Assembly: GCA_001724425.1 (NCBI GenBank)
Contig: MEEK01000034.1
Span: 1 to 43,013 of the forward strand
Origin: Microbacterium sp. SCN 70-27
GTDB lineage: Bacteria; Actinomycetota; Actinomycetes; Actinomycetales; Microbacteriaceae
DNA: 43,013 nt
Direction: 5' to 3'
The first letter of the stretch is position 1. Each line of letters begins with the position of its first letter. Below, one piece after another: positions 17,387 through 26,437 of the stretch. The position numbers were made by a program, and so were the translations under genes. The notes beneath the pieces were generated by a model. The model was not told the origin of the DNA. It was given only the letters and a program-made list of their open reading frames with translations, and ran no database searches.

Positions 17387-17430
17387 GGACCGCCCCTCTC
17401 GCGAGCAATCGCCGGGCGGTCTTGTCGTTT
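17387..17430 (+). terminator. Attenuator-type hairpin before the phzE-like gene
   Basis: GACCGCCC (17388-17395) pairs perfectly with GGGCGGTC (17414-17421), with one extra G-U pair outside. It is followed by the T-rich CTTGTCGTTTG. An alternative pairing of GAGGCGG (17357-17363) with CCGCC (17390-17394) is mutually exclusive with it and could act as an antiterminator. The hairpin lies between the leader ORF and the coding start. Confidence 0.6.
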
Positions 17431-17472
17431 GAGCGATGAGGCGGCCCGCCAGACACCGAAGAAAGAACCGGC

Positions 17473-19398
17473 ATGACCACCGACCCCCTCGCCGACGCGA
17501 TCGCCGCAGCAACCGAGTCCGGCCGCCCCTTCGCCCTGCTCGCCCGCGACGGTGCGACCGTCGAGATCCTCACCGGCGACGTCGTCGATGTCGACCGGCT
17601 CGCCGACATCCCGCTCGAGGATGCCGACGGCACACGCCGCGAGGTGCTGGCCCTCGTTCCCTACCGGCAGATCGCCGAGCGCGGCTTCGAGCACCACGAC
17701 GACGGCGCACCGCTGCGCTGCCTCGTCGTGACGGAGCATGCGAGCGTCCCGCGAAGCGATGCGATCGCGGCGCTCCCCGCCGCCGCCGTCACCCTCGGCG
17801 ATGCCGGCTTCGACATCTCCGACGAGGAGTACGCGGCGATCGTCCGGCGCGTGATCACCGACGAGATCGGCCGCGGCGAAGGCGCCAACTTCGTCATCCG
17901 GCGCGACTTCACGGCATCCGTCGACGCCGACCCGCTCACCTCCGGGCTCACGTGGTTCCGCGCGCTCCTCGAACACGAGCGCGGCGCGTACTGGACGTTC
18001 CTCGTCTCGACCCAGGGGCACCTCGCCGTCGGTGCGAGCCCCGAGGCGCACGTCAGTGCACGGGACGGCGTCGTCACGATGAACCCCATTTCGGGAACCT
18101 TCCGCCACCCGGCGGGCGGCGCGACCGCGTCGACGCTCACCGAGTTCCTCTCCTCGACGAAGGAGACCGAGGAGCTCTTCATGGTCGTCGACGAAGAGCT
18201 CAAGATGATGTCGGCCGTGTGCAGCGACGGCGGCCGCATCACGGGCCCCCACCTGAAGGAGATGTCGCGCCTCACCCACACGGAGTACATGCTGCGCGGG
18301 TCGAGCACGATGGATCCGCGCGAGATCCTGCGCGAGACGATGTTCGCCCCGACCGTGACCGGGTCGCCCATGCAGAACGCGTGCACCGTGATCAAGCGGC
18401 ACGAGACGTCGCCGCGCGGCTACTACTCCGGCGTCGCCGCCCTGTTCACGCCGTCCGCCGGCGCGGCGGGTCACGACCTCGACGCACCGATCCTCATCCG
18501 CACCGCCTACCTCGTGGACGGGCGCCTGCGCGTGCCCGTCGGGGCGACGCTCGTCCGCCACTCCGACCCTGACGGTGAGGTCGGCGAGACGCACGGCAAG
18601 GCGGCCGGCGTTCTCGGCGCGATCGGCGCGATCCCTCGTGACGAAGCCGCGGAGCGGGCGGCCCTCGACGAAGACGCCCCCGCCGAGGTGCGCGCGCCGC
18701 TCGGCGACGATCCGGAGATCGCGGCGCTCCTGGCATCCCGCAACGAGCGCCTCGCGCCGTTCTGGCTGAACCCGCAGGACGACGAGCCGCACGGCATCGG
18801 ATCGGGGCTCACGGCGCTCGTCGTCGACGCCGAAGACCGCTTCACGACGATGCTCGGCCACCAGCTGCACCACCTCGGCTTCGCCGTCGCGATCACACCC
18901 TGGAACGAGGTGACGGATGCCTCGGTGGCCGCTGCCGACCTGGTGGTCGCGGGGCCGGGCCCCGGCGATCCGCGCGACCTCTCGAGCGCACGCATCGCGC
19001 GGCTACGGAGCGTCGTCGACGCACGGCGGGCATCCGGCCGCCCGCTCCTGGCGGTGTGCCTCAGCCACCAGATGCTCGCGGACACCCTCGGTATCGAACT
19101 CGCGCCGCTCGCCTCGCCCCACCAGGGCCTGCAGAAGACGGTCGATGTGTTCGGCGTGCCGGCGTCGATCGGGTTCTACAACACGTTCACCGCGCGCGTC
19201 GCGCCGGGGACCGTGCGGGTGGGCGACGCCGGGCACGCCACGGAGGTTTCGGCCGATCCGGCATCCGGCGACGTGTACGCGCTCCGGGGTCCGGGGTACG
19301 CCTCTGTGCAGGGGCACCTGGAGTCGATCCTCTCGCGCGACGGCCTCGAGACCCTCGAGCGCCTCGTCGCGCACGCGCTCGCACCCGCCACGAGCTGA
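17473..19398 (+). CDS. PhzE-like chorismate amidotransferase (anthranilate/ADIC synthase family), fused two-domain
   Basis: This 641-residue fusion has a TrpE/PabB-like chorismate-binding domain (about 100-400) followed by a class I glutamine amidotransferase (about 445-636). The block MNPISGTFRHPAGGATAST (from about 203), KETEELFMVVDEELKMMSAVC and GPHLKEMSRLTHTEYML closely resemble PhzE, which makes 2-amino-2-deoxyisochorismate. The amidotransferase keeps Cys529 (LLAVCLSHQ) and a His614-x-Glu616 pair in QGHLES, where QFHPES is usual. No other phenazine gene is in the window, so anthranilate synthesis for tryptophan is an equal possibility. The upstream attenuator-like leader supports a link to Trp supply. 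A weak AAGAAAG precedes the ATG. Confidence 0.87.
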   Translation: MTTDPLADAIAAATESGRPFALLARDGATVEILTGDVVDVDRLADIPLEDADGTRREVLALVPYRQIAERGFEHHDDGAPLRCLVVTEHASVPRSDAIAALPAAAVTLGDAGFDISDEEYAAIVRRVITDEIGRGEGANFVIRRDFTASVDADPLTSGLTWFRALLEHERGAYWTFLVSTQGHLAVGASPEAHVSARDGVVTMNPISGTFRHPAGGATASTLTEFLSSTKETEELFMVVDEELKMMSAVCSDGGRITGPHLKEMSRLTHTEYMLRGSSTMDPREILRETMFAPTVTGSPMQNACTVIKRHETSPRGYYSGVAALFTPSAGAAGHDLDAPILIRTAYLVDGRLRVPVGATLVRHSDPDGEVGETHGKAAGVLGAIGAIPRDEAAERAALDEDAPAEVRAPLGDDPEIAALLASRNERLAPFWLNPQDDEPHGIGSGLTALVVDAEDRFTTMLGHQLHHLGFAVAITPWNEVTDASVAAADLVVAGPGPGDPRDLSSARIARLRSVVDARRASGRPLLAVCLSHQMLADTLGIELAPLASPHQGLQKTVDVFGVPASIGFYNTFTARVAPGTVRVGDAGHATEVSADPASGDVYALRGPGYASVQGHLESILSRDGLETLERLVAHALAPATS

Positions 19399-19442
19399 GC
19401 GCGCGAGCGGGAGCCGAGCGCCCGGAGCGCCCGGGTGCGGGA

Positions 19443-20747
19443 TCAGCCGAGCAGCTGGATCGGGTTGAACACGTCGGCGAGGATCAGGACGCCGCCCATC
19501 ACGACGAGCCCGATGACGACCACGAACGTCACCGGCACGAGCTTCACCGCGTCGACGGGCTTAGGTGCCGGGCGACCGACGAGCTTCGCCCACGTGCGCT
19601 TGACGCCGTCCCACAGCGCCACGACGACGTGTCCGCCATCGAGCGGCAGCAGTGGCACCAGGTTGAAGACGAACAGTGCGATGTTGAGCGCCGCGAGAAG
19701 CCCCAGAAGGCTCGCGAGACGGTTGAGGATCGGCGCGTCCGTGGCGGCGACCTCGCCCGCGAGGCGCCCCGCACCGACGACGGAGAGCGGGCTGTTCGGG
19801 TCGCGACTCTGCCCCGTGACCATGTCGACCGCGGTCTGATAGACGCGGACCGGAAGCTGGCCGATGATCCCGACGACCTGACCGGTCTGCGCGAACGCGG
19901 CCTGCGGTCCCGACCAGATCGGCTGCGGGACGTACGCGACGGTCGCGGTCATGCCGACGAACCCGACCTCCGCCGTCGTCGGCTTTCCGTTCGCACCCTG
20001 CACCTGACGCTCCGCGAGCATCGGCGTCACCTGCAGGGTCTGCTGTTGGCCGCCCCGCTCGACGACGACGTCGAGCCGCTCGTTCGGGGATGCCTGGATG
20101 ATGGCCGACGCGTCCGCGAAGGTGTCGACGGCCGTCCCGCCGACCGAGACGAGCACGTCGCCGGGGAGGATGCCGGCCGCCGCCGCGGGCGACGCGGGAT
20201 CGCCGGCGGAGCACGAGGTCTGCGTCGATCCCGACGGCAGGACGCATTGGCTGACGGATGCCACGGTCGTGGTCGCGGTCTGCAGGCCGATGCCGCTGAA
20301 GACGATGCCGAACAGGACGATCGCGAGCAGCAGGTTCATCACGGGCCCGCCGAGCATGATGATGATCCGCTTGTAGACGGGCAGCTCGTAGTAGAAGCGC
20401 CGGCCGCCGACACCGACGAGGGTCTCGTCGTTCGCGGCACGGGCATCCTGCACCATCGTCGCGAAGAACCCGCCGCCGGCTCGACCGGTCGACTCCTTCG
20501 CGCCCGGCGAGGGCGGGTACATGCCCGCCATCGAGATGTAGCCGCCGAGCGGCAGCGCCTTGAAACCGTACTCGGTCTCCCCGATGCGGCGCGACCACAG
20601 CGTCGGACCGAACCCGATCATGTACTGACCGACCCGCACGCCGAAGGCCTTCGCGGGCAGCAGGTGCCCGATCTCGTGGAGCGCGATCGACACGGCGAGC
20701 CCCACGACGAGCAGGGCCACCCCGATGACGAAAGCGATGACGGTCAC
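19443..20747 (-). CDS. rseP: Site-2 intramembrane metalloprotease Rip/RseP
   Basis: This 434-residue membrane protease cleaves transmembrane anti-sigma factors and other substrates within the bilayer. The zinc motif HEIGH lies at residues 24-28 in the first membrane helix, and the second zinc-ligand region VFNLVPLLPLDGGH is near residue 370. A PDZ domain (about 160-260: AAGILPGDVLVSVGGTAVDTFADASAII) lies between membrane helices, together with GGPVMNLLLAIVLFGI. The GTG at 20747 was chosen; TACTCT (20756-20761) lies eight bases upstream and no longer N-terminus looks conserved. In most actinobacteria this gene sits between dxr and ispG; here both flanks are occupied by unrelated plus-strand genes. 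Confidence 0.95.
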   Translation of the reverse strand: MTVIAFVIGVALLVVGLAVSIALHEIGHLLPAKAFGVRVGQYMIGFGPTLWSRRIGETEYGFKALPLGGYISMAGMYPPSPGAKESTGRAGGGFFATMVQDARAANDETLVGVGGRRFYYELPVYKRIIIMLGGPVMNLLLAIVLFGIVFSGIGLQTATTTVASVSQCVLPSGSTQTSCSAGDPASPAAAAGILPGDVLVSVGGTAVDTFADASAIIQASPNERLDVVVERGGQQQTLQVTPMLAERQVQGANGKPTTAEVGFVGMTATVAYVPQPIWSGPQAAFAQTGQVVGIIGQLPVRVYQTAVDMVTGQSRDPNSPLSVVGAGRLAGEVAATDAPILNRLASLLGLLAALNIALFVFNLVPLLPLDGGHVVVALWDGVKRTWAKLVGRPAPKPVDAVKLVPVTFVVVIGLVVMGGVLILADVFNPIQLLG

Positions 20748-20786
20748 AGCCCCCGAGAGTACCGGGGAGCGCTTTGAGTTTCCCGT

Positions 20787-20792
20787 TAGGCT
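20787..20792 (+). promoter_or_regulatory. -10 hexamer TAGGCT of a leaderless promoter
   Basis: TAGGCT, six bases (CCCTCT), then the GTG at 20799. This decides the start of a gene that otherwise lacks a recognisable N-terminus. Confidence 0.7.
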
Positions 20793-20798
20793 CCCTCT

Positions 20799-21437
20799 GT
20801 GGAGGACAGCGTGGAGCACAGCGGCGAGTATGCCTCGCCGCGCGTGCGACAGCGGCGTCTGCGCACCCTGCGCGGCACGGGCGCCGCCCTCGTCGCCGTC
20901 CTCTTCGCCGCGACCGCGCACACGCTCGCGGGCGGTACGCCGCCGCCACCCTGGCTCGTCGTCGCCGTGACGCTCCTTGCGGCTCCCGCGTGCGTCGCCC
21001 TCGTCGGGCGACGCCGCAGCATCGTGCGCCTCGGCGCGGCCGTCTCGGCCGCGCAGCTGGCCCTCCACGCCGCCTTCGCCGCCGTCGGCGGCGCGACGCC
21101 CACGATGGCCGCCGGCGGACACGTCCACGCATTCGACCTCGCGGCCTTCACGTCGGGCGCGGGCGCAGCCGTCGATCCGGCCACGGCGACGATGACCTTC
21201 GGCCACGCTCTCGCGGGCGTCGTGACGTGGGCTGTGCTCGCGTGGGGCGAGCGCGCCGCCGCGGCCGTCGTCCGCGGCATCCGTCGCCTTCTCGCGCGAC
21301 CCAGGGGGCGGATGCCGGCAGCTCCGCACGGCGTGGACGTCACCCCCGCTCGTGTGCCGGCCACTCTTCCGGCCGTCTTCCTCTCGTGTGTCATCCGACG
21401 GGGTCCACCGGCGCTCACCGCGCCCGCATCGGACTGA
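20799..21437 (+). CDS. Small hypothetical membrane protein next to ycnI
   Basis: This 212-residue protein has about four hydrophobic segments (near residues 27-43, 51-68, 80-97 and 135-150). A loop GGHVHAFDLAAFTSG and TFGHALAGVV place three His residues between membrane segments. The C-terminal 50 residues are Arg/Pro/Ala-rich. I do not recognise a family. Its position 74 bases before a YcnI-type protein and the His residues suggest a role in copper handling, which is only an inference. The start is set by the TAGGCT leaderless signature. Confidence 0.75.
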   Translation: MEDSVEHSGEYASPRVRQRRLRTLRGTGAALVAVLFAATAHTLAGGTPPPPWLVVAVTLLAAPACVALVGRRRSIVRLGAAVSAAQLALHAAFAAVGGATPTMAAGGHVHAFDLAAFTSGAGAAVDPATATMTFGHALAGVVTWAVLAWGERAAAAVVRGIRRLLARPRGRMPAAPHGVDVTPARVPATLPAVFLSCVIRRGPPALTAPASD

Positions 21438-21511
21438 GCGTTCGCTCGGCCGGATCCGGCGCGGCCCCGCCGCGCACCCCGTTGACGCACCCTGTTCACT
21501 AAGAGACCACC

Positions 21512-22252
<741 letters not shown>

Positions 22253-22292
22253 CCGTGCATCCGCACGGGCGGAGCGCGGGGCGGGGTGAGAG

Positions 22293-22298
22293 TATGGA
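22293..22298 (+). promoter_or_regulatory. -10 hexamer TATGGA of a possible leaderless promoter
   Basis: TATGGA lies six bases before the ATG at 22305, with no Shine-Dalgarno. Its last base departs from the TANNNT pattern. Confidence 0.45.
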
Positions 22299-22304
22299 CG
22301 GGAC

Positions 22305-23948
22305 ATGACAACGCCCGCCGGTTCCCATCTCCCGCCCGTCCTGCGCCCCGCGCGCCCGCCGCAGCGGACGCTCGGCGATCTCGCCGCCCGGTTCGGCACC
22401 GAAGTGCGAGGCGAGGTCGACGGCGTCGTCCTCACCGGGATCACGCTCGCGACGGCGGACCTCCGCCCCGGCGAGGCGTTCGTCGCGATCCGCGGCGTCA
22501 ACCGGCATGGAGCCGAGTTCGCCCGCGCGGCCGCCGATGCGGGCGCCGTCGCCATCGTGACGGATGCCGCGGGCGCCGACATCGCAGAAGGTGCCGGCGT
22601 GCCGATCGTCGTGGTGGACGATCCGCGTGCGCTCCTCGGGGATCTGTCGGCGTGGGTCTACGACACCGCAGACGACCTTCCCGTCCTCCTCGCGACGACC
22701 GGCACGAACGGCAAGACGAGCGTCTCGCACCTCCTCGAGGGCATCCTCGGCCAACTCGGCGTCGTGACCGGCCTCTCCTCGACGGCCGAGCGTCACATCG
22801 CGGGCGAGGTCATCGTCTCGCGGCTGACGACGCCCGAGGCATCCGAGTTCCATGCCCTCCTCGCGCTCATGCGCGAACGCGGCGTCGAGGCCGTCGCCGT
22901 CGAGGTCAGCGCGCAGGCGCTGACGCGGCACCGTGTCGACGGCATCGTGTTCGACGTCGCGGGGTTCACGAACCTCACGCACGACCACCTCGACGACTAC
23001 GCCGACATGCGGGAGTACTTCGAGGCGAAGCTGCCGCTGTTCCGCCCCGATCGCTCCCGCCGCGCGGTCATCTGCCTGGATTCTCCGTACGGACCGGAGG
23101 TCGCCGAACGCAGTGAGGTCCCGTCCGTCACGATCGTCACCCCGGCGATCGCGAGCGATCCGAGCCTCGCCGCCGACTGGACGGTCGAGATCGTCGACGA
23201 GCGCCAGGACGGCACGGAGTTCACCCTCACGGGCCCGGGCGGCCGCGCCCTCACGACGACGGTTCCCGTGATCGGCCGCCACATGGCTGCGAACGCCGGA
23301 CTCGCGATCGTCATGCTGCTCGAGGCCGGGTACGCCTGGAGCAGCCTCGTCGCGGCGCTCGACGGCGGCCGCATCGACGCGCACCTCCCCGGCCGCACGC
23401 AGCGCGTCTCCGGAGAGCGCGGACCGGCGGTGTACGTCGACTTCGGACATTCGCCGGATGCCTTCACGAAGACCCTCGCGGCAGTGCGCCGTGTCACGCC
23501 CGGCAAGGTCATCATGGTCTTCGGCGCCGACGGCGACCGCGACACGACCAAGCGCGCCGATATGGGGAGCACCGCCGTCCTCGGCAGCGACCTCCTCATC
23601 GTCACGGATCACCACCCGCGCCACGAGGATCCCGACTCGATCCGAGAGGCGCTCGTCGCCGGCGCGCGCGCCGCCCGGCCGGACGCCGAGATCCTCGAGT
23701 TCTCCCCGCCCGAGCGCGCGATCCTCGAAGCCGTCGCACGTGCGGGCGACGGGGACGCCATCCTGTGGGCCGGTCCGGGGCACCAGGACTACCGCGACAT
23801 CCGGGGCGTCCGCACCCCGTATTCGGCGCGCGAGCTGTCCCGACGGGCACTTCGCGACGCGGGCTGGCCGGTGCCCGAGCCGTCGTGGCCGGTGCCGTAT
23901 CCGACCGACGAGACGCCTCTGTCGGACCCTGCCCGCGACTGGCGCTGA
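22305..23948 (+). CDS. Mur ligase, MurE-like (UDP-MurNAc-tripeptide synthetase family)
   Basis: This 547-residue protein has the three-domain Mur ligase plan. The N-terminal domain includes GITLATADLRPGEAFVAIRG, the ATP loop is TTGTNGKTS (Lys137), and the central domain has AVEVSAQALTRHRVDGIVFDVAGFTNLTHDHLDDY with the lysine-carbamate segment YFEAKLPLF. The C-terminal domain starts near residue 350 and has VYVDFGHSPDAF and VMVFGADGDRDTTKR. The amino-acid-recognition segment reads DHHPRHEDP (near 437) rather than DNPR of diaminopimelate-specific MurE. It is not in a dcw cluster, so it may be a second MurE or an alternative amino-acid ligase. This fits the unusual B-type peptidoglycan of Microbacteriaceae, but the substrate is unknown. 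Confidence 0.88.
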   Translation: MTTPAGSHLPPVLRPARPPQRTLGDLAARFGTEVRGEVDGVVLTGITLATADLRPGEAFVAIRGVNRHGAEFARAAADAGAVAIVTDAAGADIAEGAGVPIVVVDDPRALLGDLSAWVYDTADDLPVLLATTGTNGKTSVSHLLEGILGQLGVVTGLSSTAERHIAGEVIVSRLTTPEASEFHALLALMRERGVEAVAVEVSAQALTRHRVDGIVFDVAGFTNLTHDHLDDYADMREYFEAKLPLFRPDRSRRAVICLDSPYGPEVAERSEVPSVTIVTPAIASDPSLAADWTVEIVDERQDGTEFTLTGPGGRALTTTVPVIGRHMAANAGLAIVMLLEAGYAWSSLVAALDGGRIDAHLPGRTQRVSGERGPAVYVDFGHSPDAFTKTLAAVRRVTPGKVIMVFGADGDRDTTKRADMGSTAVLGSDLLIVTDHHPRHEDPDSIREALVAGARAARPDAEILEFSPPERAILEAVARAGDGDAILWAGPGHQDYRDIRGVRTPYSARELSRRALRDAGWPVPEPSWPVPYPTDETPLSDPARDWR

Positions 23949-23962
23949 GCCGACCTCCACCA

Positions 23963-23981
23963 CTTGTGGTCTGGCCACAAG
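23963..23981. promoter_or_regulatory. Distal operator CTTGTGG-N5-CCACAAG before pflB
   Basis: Seven-base arms are perfectly complementary around TCTGG. The core TGTGGTCTGGCCACA matches the second site with one change. Its centre is 68 bases upstream of the second site's centre. Confidence 0.65.
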
Positions 23982-24032
23982 CGGTAGGGGTGATGAAGCC
24001 TTCGCCTTGTGGCATCCGTGCACGAAATCGTT

Positions 24033-24047
24033 TGTGGTCTGACCACA
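24033..24047. promoter_or_regulatory. Proximal operator TGTGGTCTGACCACA before pflB
   Basis: This is a perfect 15-base palindrome. It lies just upstream of a candidate -10 TATTCT (24052-24057), covering the spacer and part of the -35 region. The TGGT-N3-ACCA core resembles operators of FadR/LldR-type GntR regulators. Its position suggests repression. The regulator is not adjacent. Confidence 0.7.
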
Positions 24048-24120
24048 GTTCTATTCTGGTGACACGGTCTCGTGATGAGTGCGCAGACCGACTCCCATGA
24101 GGATGGAAAGAAGCGAGACC

Positions 24121-26382
24121 ATGAGCACCGTCACCCCCTCCGCGCAGGACGTTCAACCCGCCGCCTGGAACGGATTCACCGCCGGACCCTGGCAGGACGA
24201 GATCGACGTGCGCGACTTCATCCAGCGCAACTACACGCCGTATGCCGGCGACGCCGCGTTCCTCACCGGCGCGACCGCCCGCACGAACCGCATCTGGGAC
24301 ACGCTGTCGGCGATGTTCCCCGAGGAGCGCGAGAAGGGCATCTACGACGTCGACGCGCACACCCCCGCGGGCATCACGGCCCACGCGCCCGGCTACATCG
24401 CCCAGGACGACGAGGTCATCGTGGGCCTTCAGACCGACGCGCCGCTGCGTCGCGCCATCATGCCCAACGGCGGCTGGCGCATGGTCGAGGGCGCCCTCGA
24501 GACCTACGGCTACGAGGTCGACCAGACCCTCAAGACCGTCTTCAGCGAGTACCGCAAGACGCACAACCAGGGCGTGTTCGACGTCTACCCGCCCAACGTC
24601 CGTGCGGCGCGCTCGTCGCACATCATCACGGGCCTGCCGGATGCCTACGGCCGCGGTCGCATCATCGGCGACTACCGCCGCGTCGCGCTCTACGGCATCG
24701 ACCAGCTCATCGCCGCGAAGAAGGTCGACAAGCTGGGCCTGGACACCCAGCCGTTCACCGAGACGATCGCCCGTGAGCGCGAGGAGCACGCCGAGCAGAT
24801 CCGCGCGCTCCAGGAGCTCAAGCAGATGGCGGCGTCCTACGGCTTCGACATCTCCGGTCCCGCCTCGACGGCCAAGGAAGCCGTGCAGTGGCTGTACTTC
24901 GCCTACCTCGGCGCGGTCAAGGAGCAGAACGGCGCCGCGATGTCGCTCGGACGCACCTCGACGTTCCTCGACGTGTTCATCCAGCGCGACCTCGAGCAGG
25001 GCACGCTCACCGAGACCGAGGCGCAGGAGATCATCGACGACTTCGTGATCAAGCTGCGCATCGTCCGGTTCCTGCGCACCCCCGAGTACGACGCGCTCTT
25101 CTCGGGCGACCCGACGTGGGTCACCGAGACGATCGGCGGCATGGGTGAGGACGGCCGCCCGCTCGTGACGAAGAACTCGTTCCGCTACCTGCAGACGCTG
25201 TACAACCTGGGCCCGGCACCCGAGCCCAACATGACGGTGTTCTGGAGCCCGGACCTCCCCCAGGGGTTCAAGGACTTCTGCGCGCAGGTGTCGATCGACA
25301 CGTCGGCGGTCCAGTACGAGTCGGACGAGATCATCCGGCCCGCCTGGGGCGATGACGCCGCCATCGCGTGCTGCGTGAGCCCCATGCGCGTCGGCAAGCA
25401 GATGCAGTTCTTCGGAGCGCGCGTCAACCTCGCCAAGACCCTCCTGTACGCCATCAACGGCGGACGCGACGAGGTCTCCGGCAAGCAGGTCTCCCCGATC
25501 GCCGCCCCCGTCGGCGACGGTCCGCTCGAGTTCGACGACGTCATGGCGAAGTTCGACCTCACGATGGACTGGCTCGCGGCGACCTACGTCGAGGCGCTCA
25601 ACTGCATCCACTGGTCGCACGACAAGTACGCGTACGAGCGGCTCGAGATGGCCCTCCACGACAAGGACGTGCTGCGCACGATGGCCTGCGGCATCGCCGG
25701 CCTGTCGGTCGCCGCCGACTCGCTGTCGGCCATCAAGTACGCGACGGTCACGCCGGTGCGCGATGACCGCGGCATCGTGGTCGACTACATCACCGAGGGC
25801 GAGTTCCCGACGTACGGCAACGACGACGACCGGGCCGACGACATCGCCGTCGACCTCGTCGAGCGCTTCATGACGAAGATCCGCCGGCACCCGATGTACC
25901 GGAACGCGCTTCCGACGCAGTCGGTGCTCACGATCACGTCGAACGTCGTGTACGGCAAGGCGACGGGCAACACCCCCGACGGCCGCCGCGCCGGCGCCCC
26001 GTTCGCCCCGGGTGCGAACCCGATGAACGGCCGCGACACGCACGGCATGCTCGCGTCGGCGCTGTCGGTCGCGAAGCTGCCCTACTCCGAGTCGCAGGAC
26101 GGCATCTCGCTCACCAACACGGTCGTCCCCTCGGGCCTCGGCCGCACGAAGGACGAGCAGGTGCACAACCTCGCCGGACTCCTCGACGCGTACGTCGGCT
26201 CCGAGGGCTACCACATGAACGTCAACGTGCTGAACCGCGAGACGCTCATGGATGCCATGGAGCACCCGGAGAACTACCCGCAGCTGACGATCCGCGTCTC
26301 CGGCTACGCCGTGAACTTCGTGCGACTGACCCGCGAGCAGCAGCTCGACGTCCTGTCGCGGACGTTCCACGGCTCGATGTGA
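24121..26382 (+). CDS. pflB: Formate C-acetyltransferase (pyruvate formate-lyase)
   Basis: PflB converts pyruvate and CoA to acetyl-CoA and formate under anaerobic conditions, using a glycyl radical. The 753-residue protein matches the usual length of about 760. The catalytic pair is C417-C418 in AIACCVSPM, and the radical glycine is G728 in RVSGYAVNF close to the C-terminus. Other conserved tracts are [44 protein letters not shown] and [24 protein letters not shown]. The ATG at 24121 follows a GAAAGAAG purine tract. It is followed after 55 bases by its activase gene. Two palindromic operators lie upstream. Finding a complete system in this generally aerobic family implies fermentative survival capacity. 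Confidence 0.97.
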   Translation: MSTVTPSAQDVQPAAWNGFTAGPWQDEIDVRDFIQRNYTPYAGDAAFLTGATARTNRIWDTLSAMFPEEREKGIYDVDAHTPAGITAHAPGYIAQDDEVIVGLQTDAPLRRAIMPNGGWRMVEGALETYGYEVDQTLKTVFSEYRKTHNQGVFDVYPPNVRAARSSHIITGLPDAYGRGRIIGDYRRVALYGIDQLIAAKKVDKLGLDTQPFTETIAREREEHAEQIRALQELKQMAASYGFDISGPASTAKEAVQWLYFAYLGAVKEQNGAAMSLGRTSTFLDVFIQRDLEQGTLTETEAQEIIDDFVIKLRIVRFLRTPEYDALFSGDPTWVTETIGGMGEDGRPLVTKNSFRYLQTLYNLGPAPEPNMTVFWSPDLPQGFKDFCAQVSIDTSAVQYESDEIIRPAWGDDAAIACCVSPMRVGKQMQFFGARVNLAKTLLYAINGGRDEVSGKQVSPIAAPVGDGPLEFDDVMAKFDLTMDWLAATYVEALNCIHWSHDKYAYERLEMALHDKDVLRTMACGIAGLSVAADSLSAIKYATVTPVRDDRGIVVDYITEGEFPTYGNDDDRADDIAVDLVERFMTKIRRHPMYRNALPTQSVLTITSNVVYGKATGNTPDGRRAGAPFAPGANPMNGRDTHGMLASALSVAKLPYSESQDGISLTNTVVPSGLGRTKDEQVHNLAGLLDAYVGSEGYHMNVNVLNRETLMDAMEHPENYPQLTIRVSGYAVNFVRLTREQQLDVLSRTFHGSM

Positions 26383-26437
26383 CACCCCGTCACTGACCCC
26401 CCACCAGACCCGCAACCCCCGAGAGGAGCATCGGATC

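Noticed and set aside
17387..17430. T-box or metabolite riboswitch upstream of the phzE-like gene
   Set aside because: The leader is only about 150 bases and lacks a T-box sequence or any riboswitch core; a short leader ORF plus terminator explains it better.
17278..18873. Minus-strand open frame of 531 codons opposite the phzE-like gene
   Set aside because: The plus-strand protein has clear catalytic motifs throughout; the minus frame has none.
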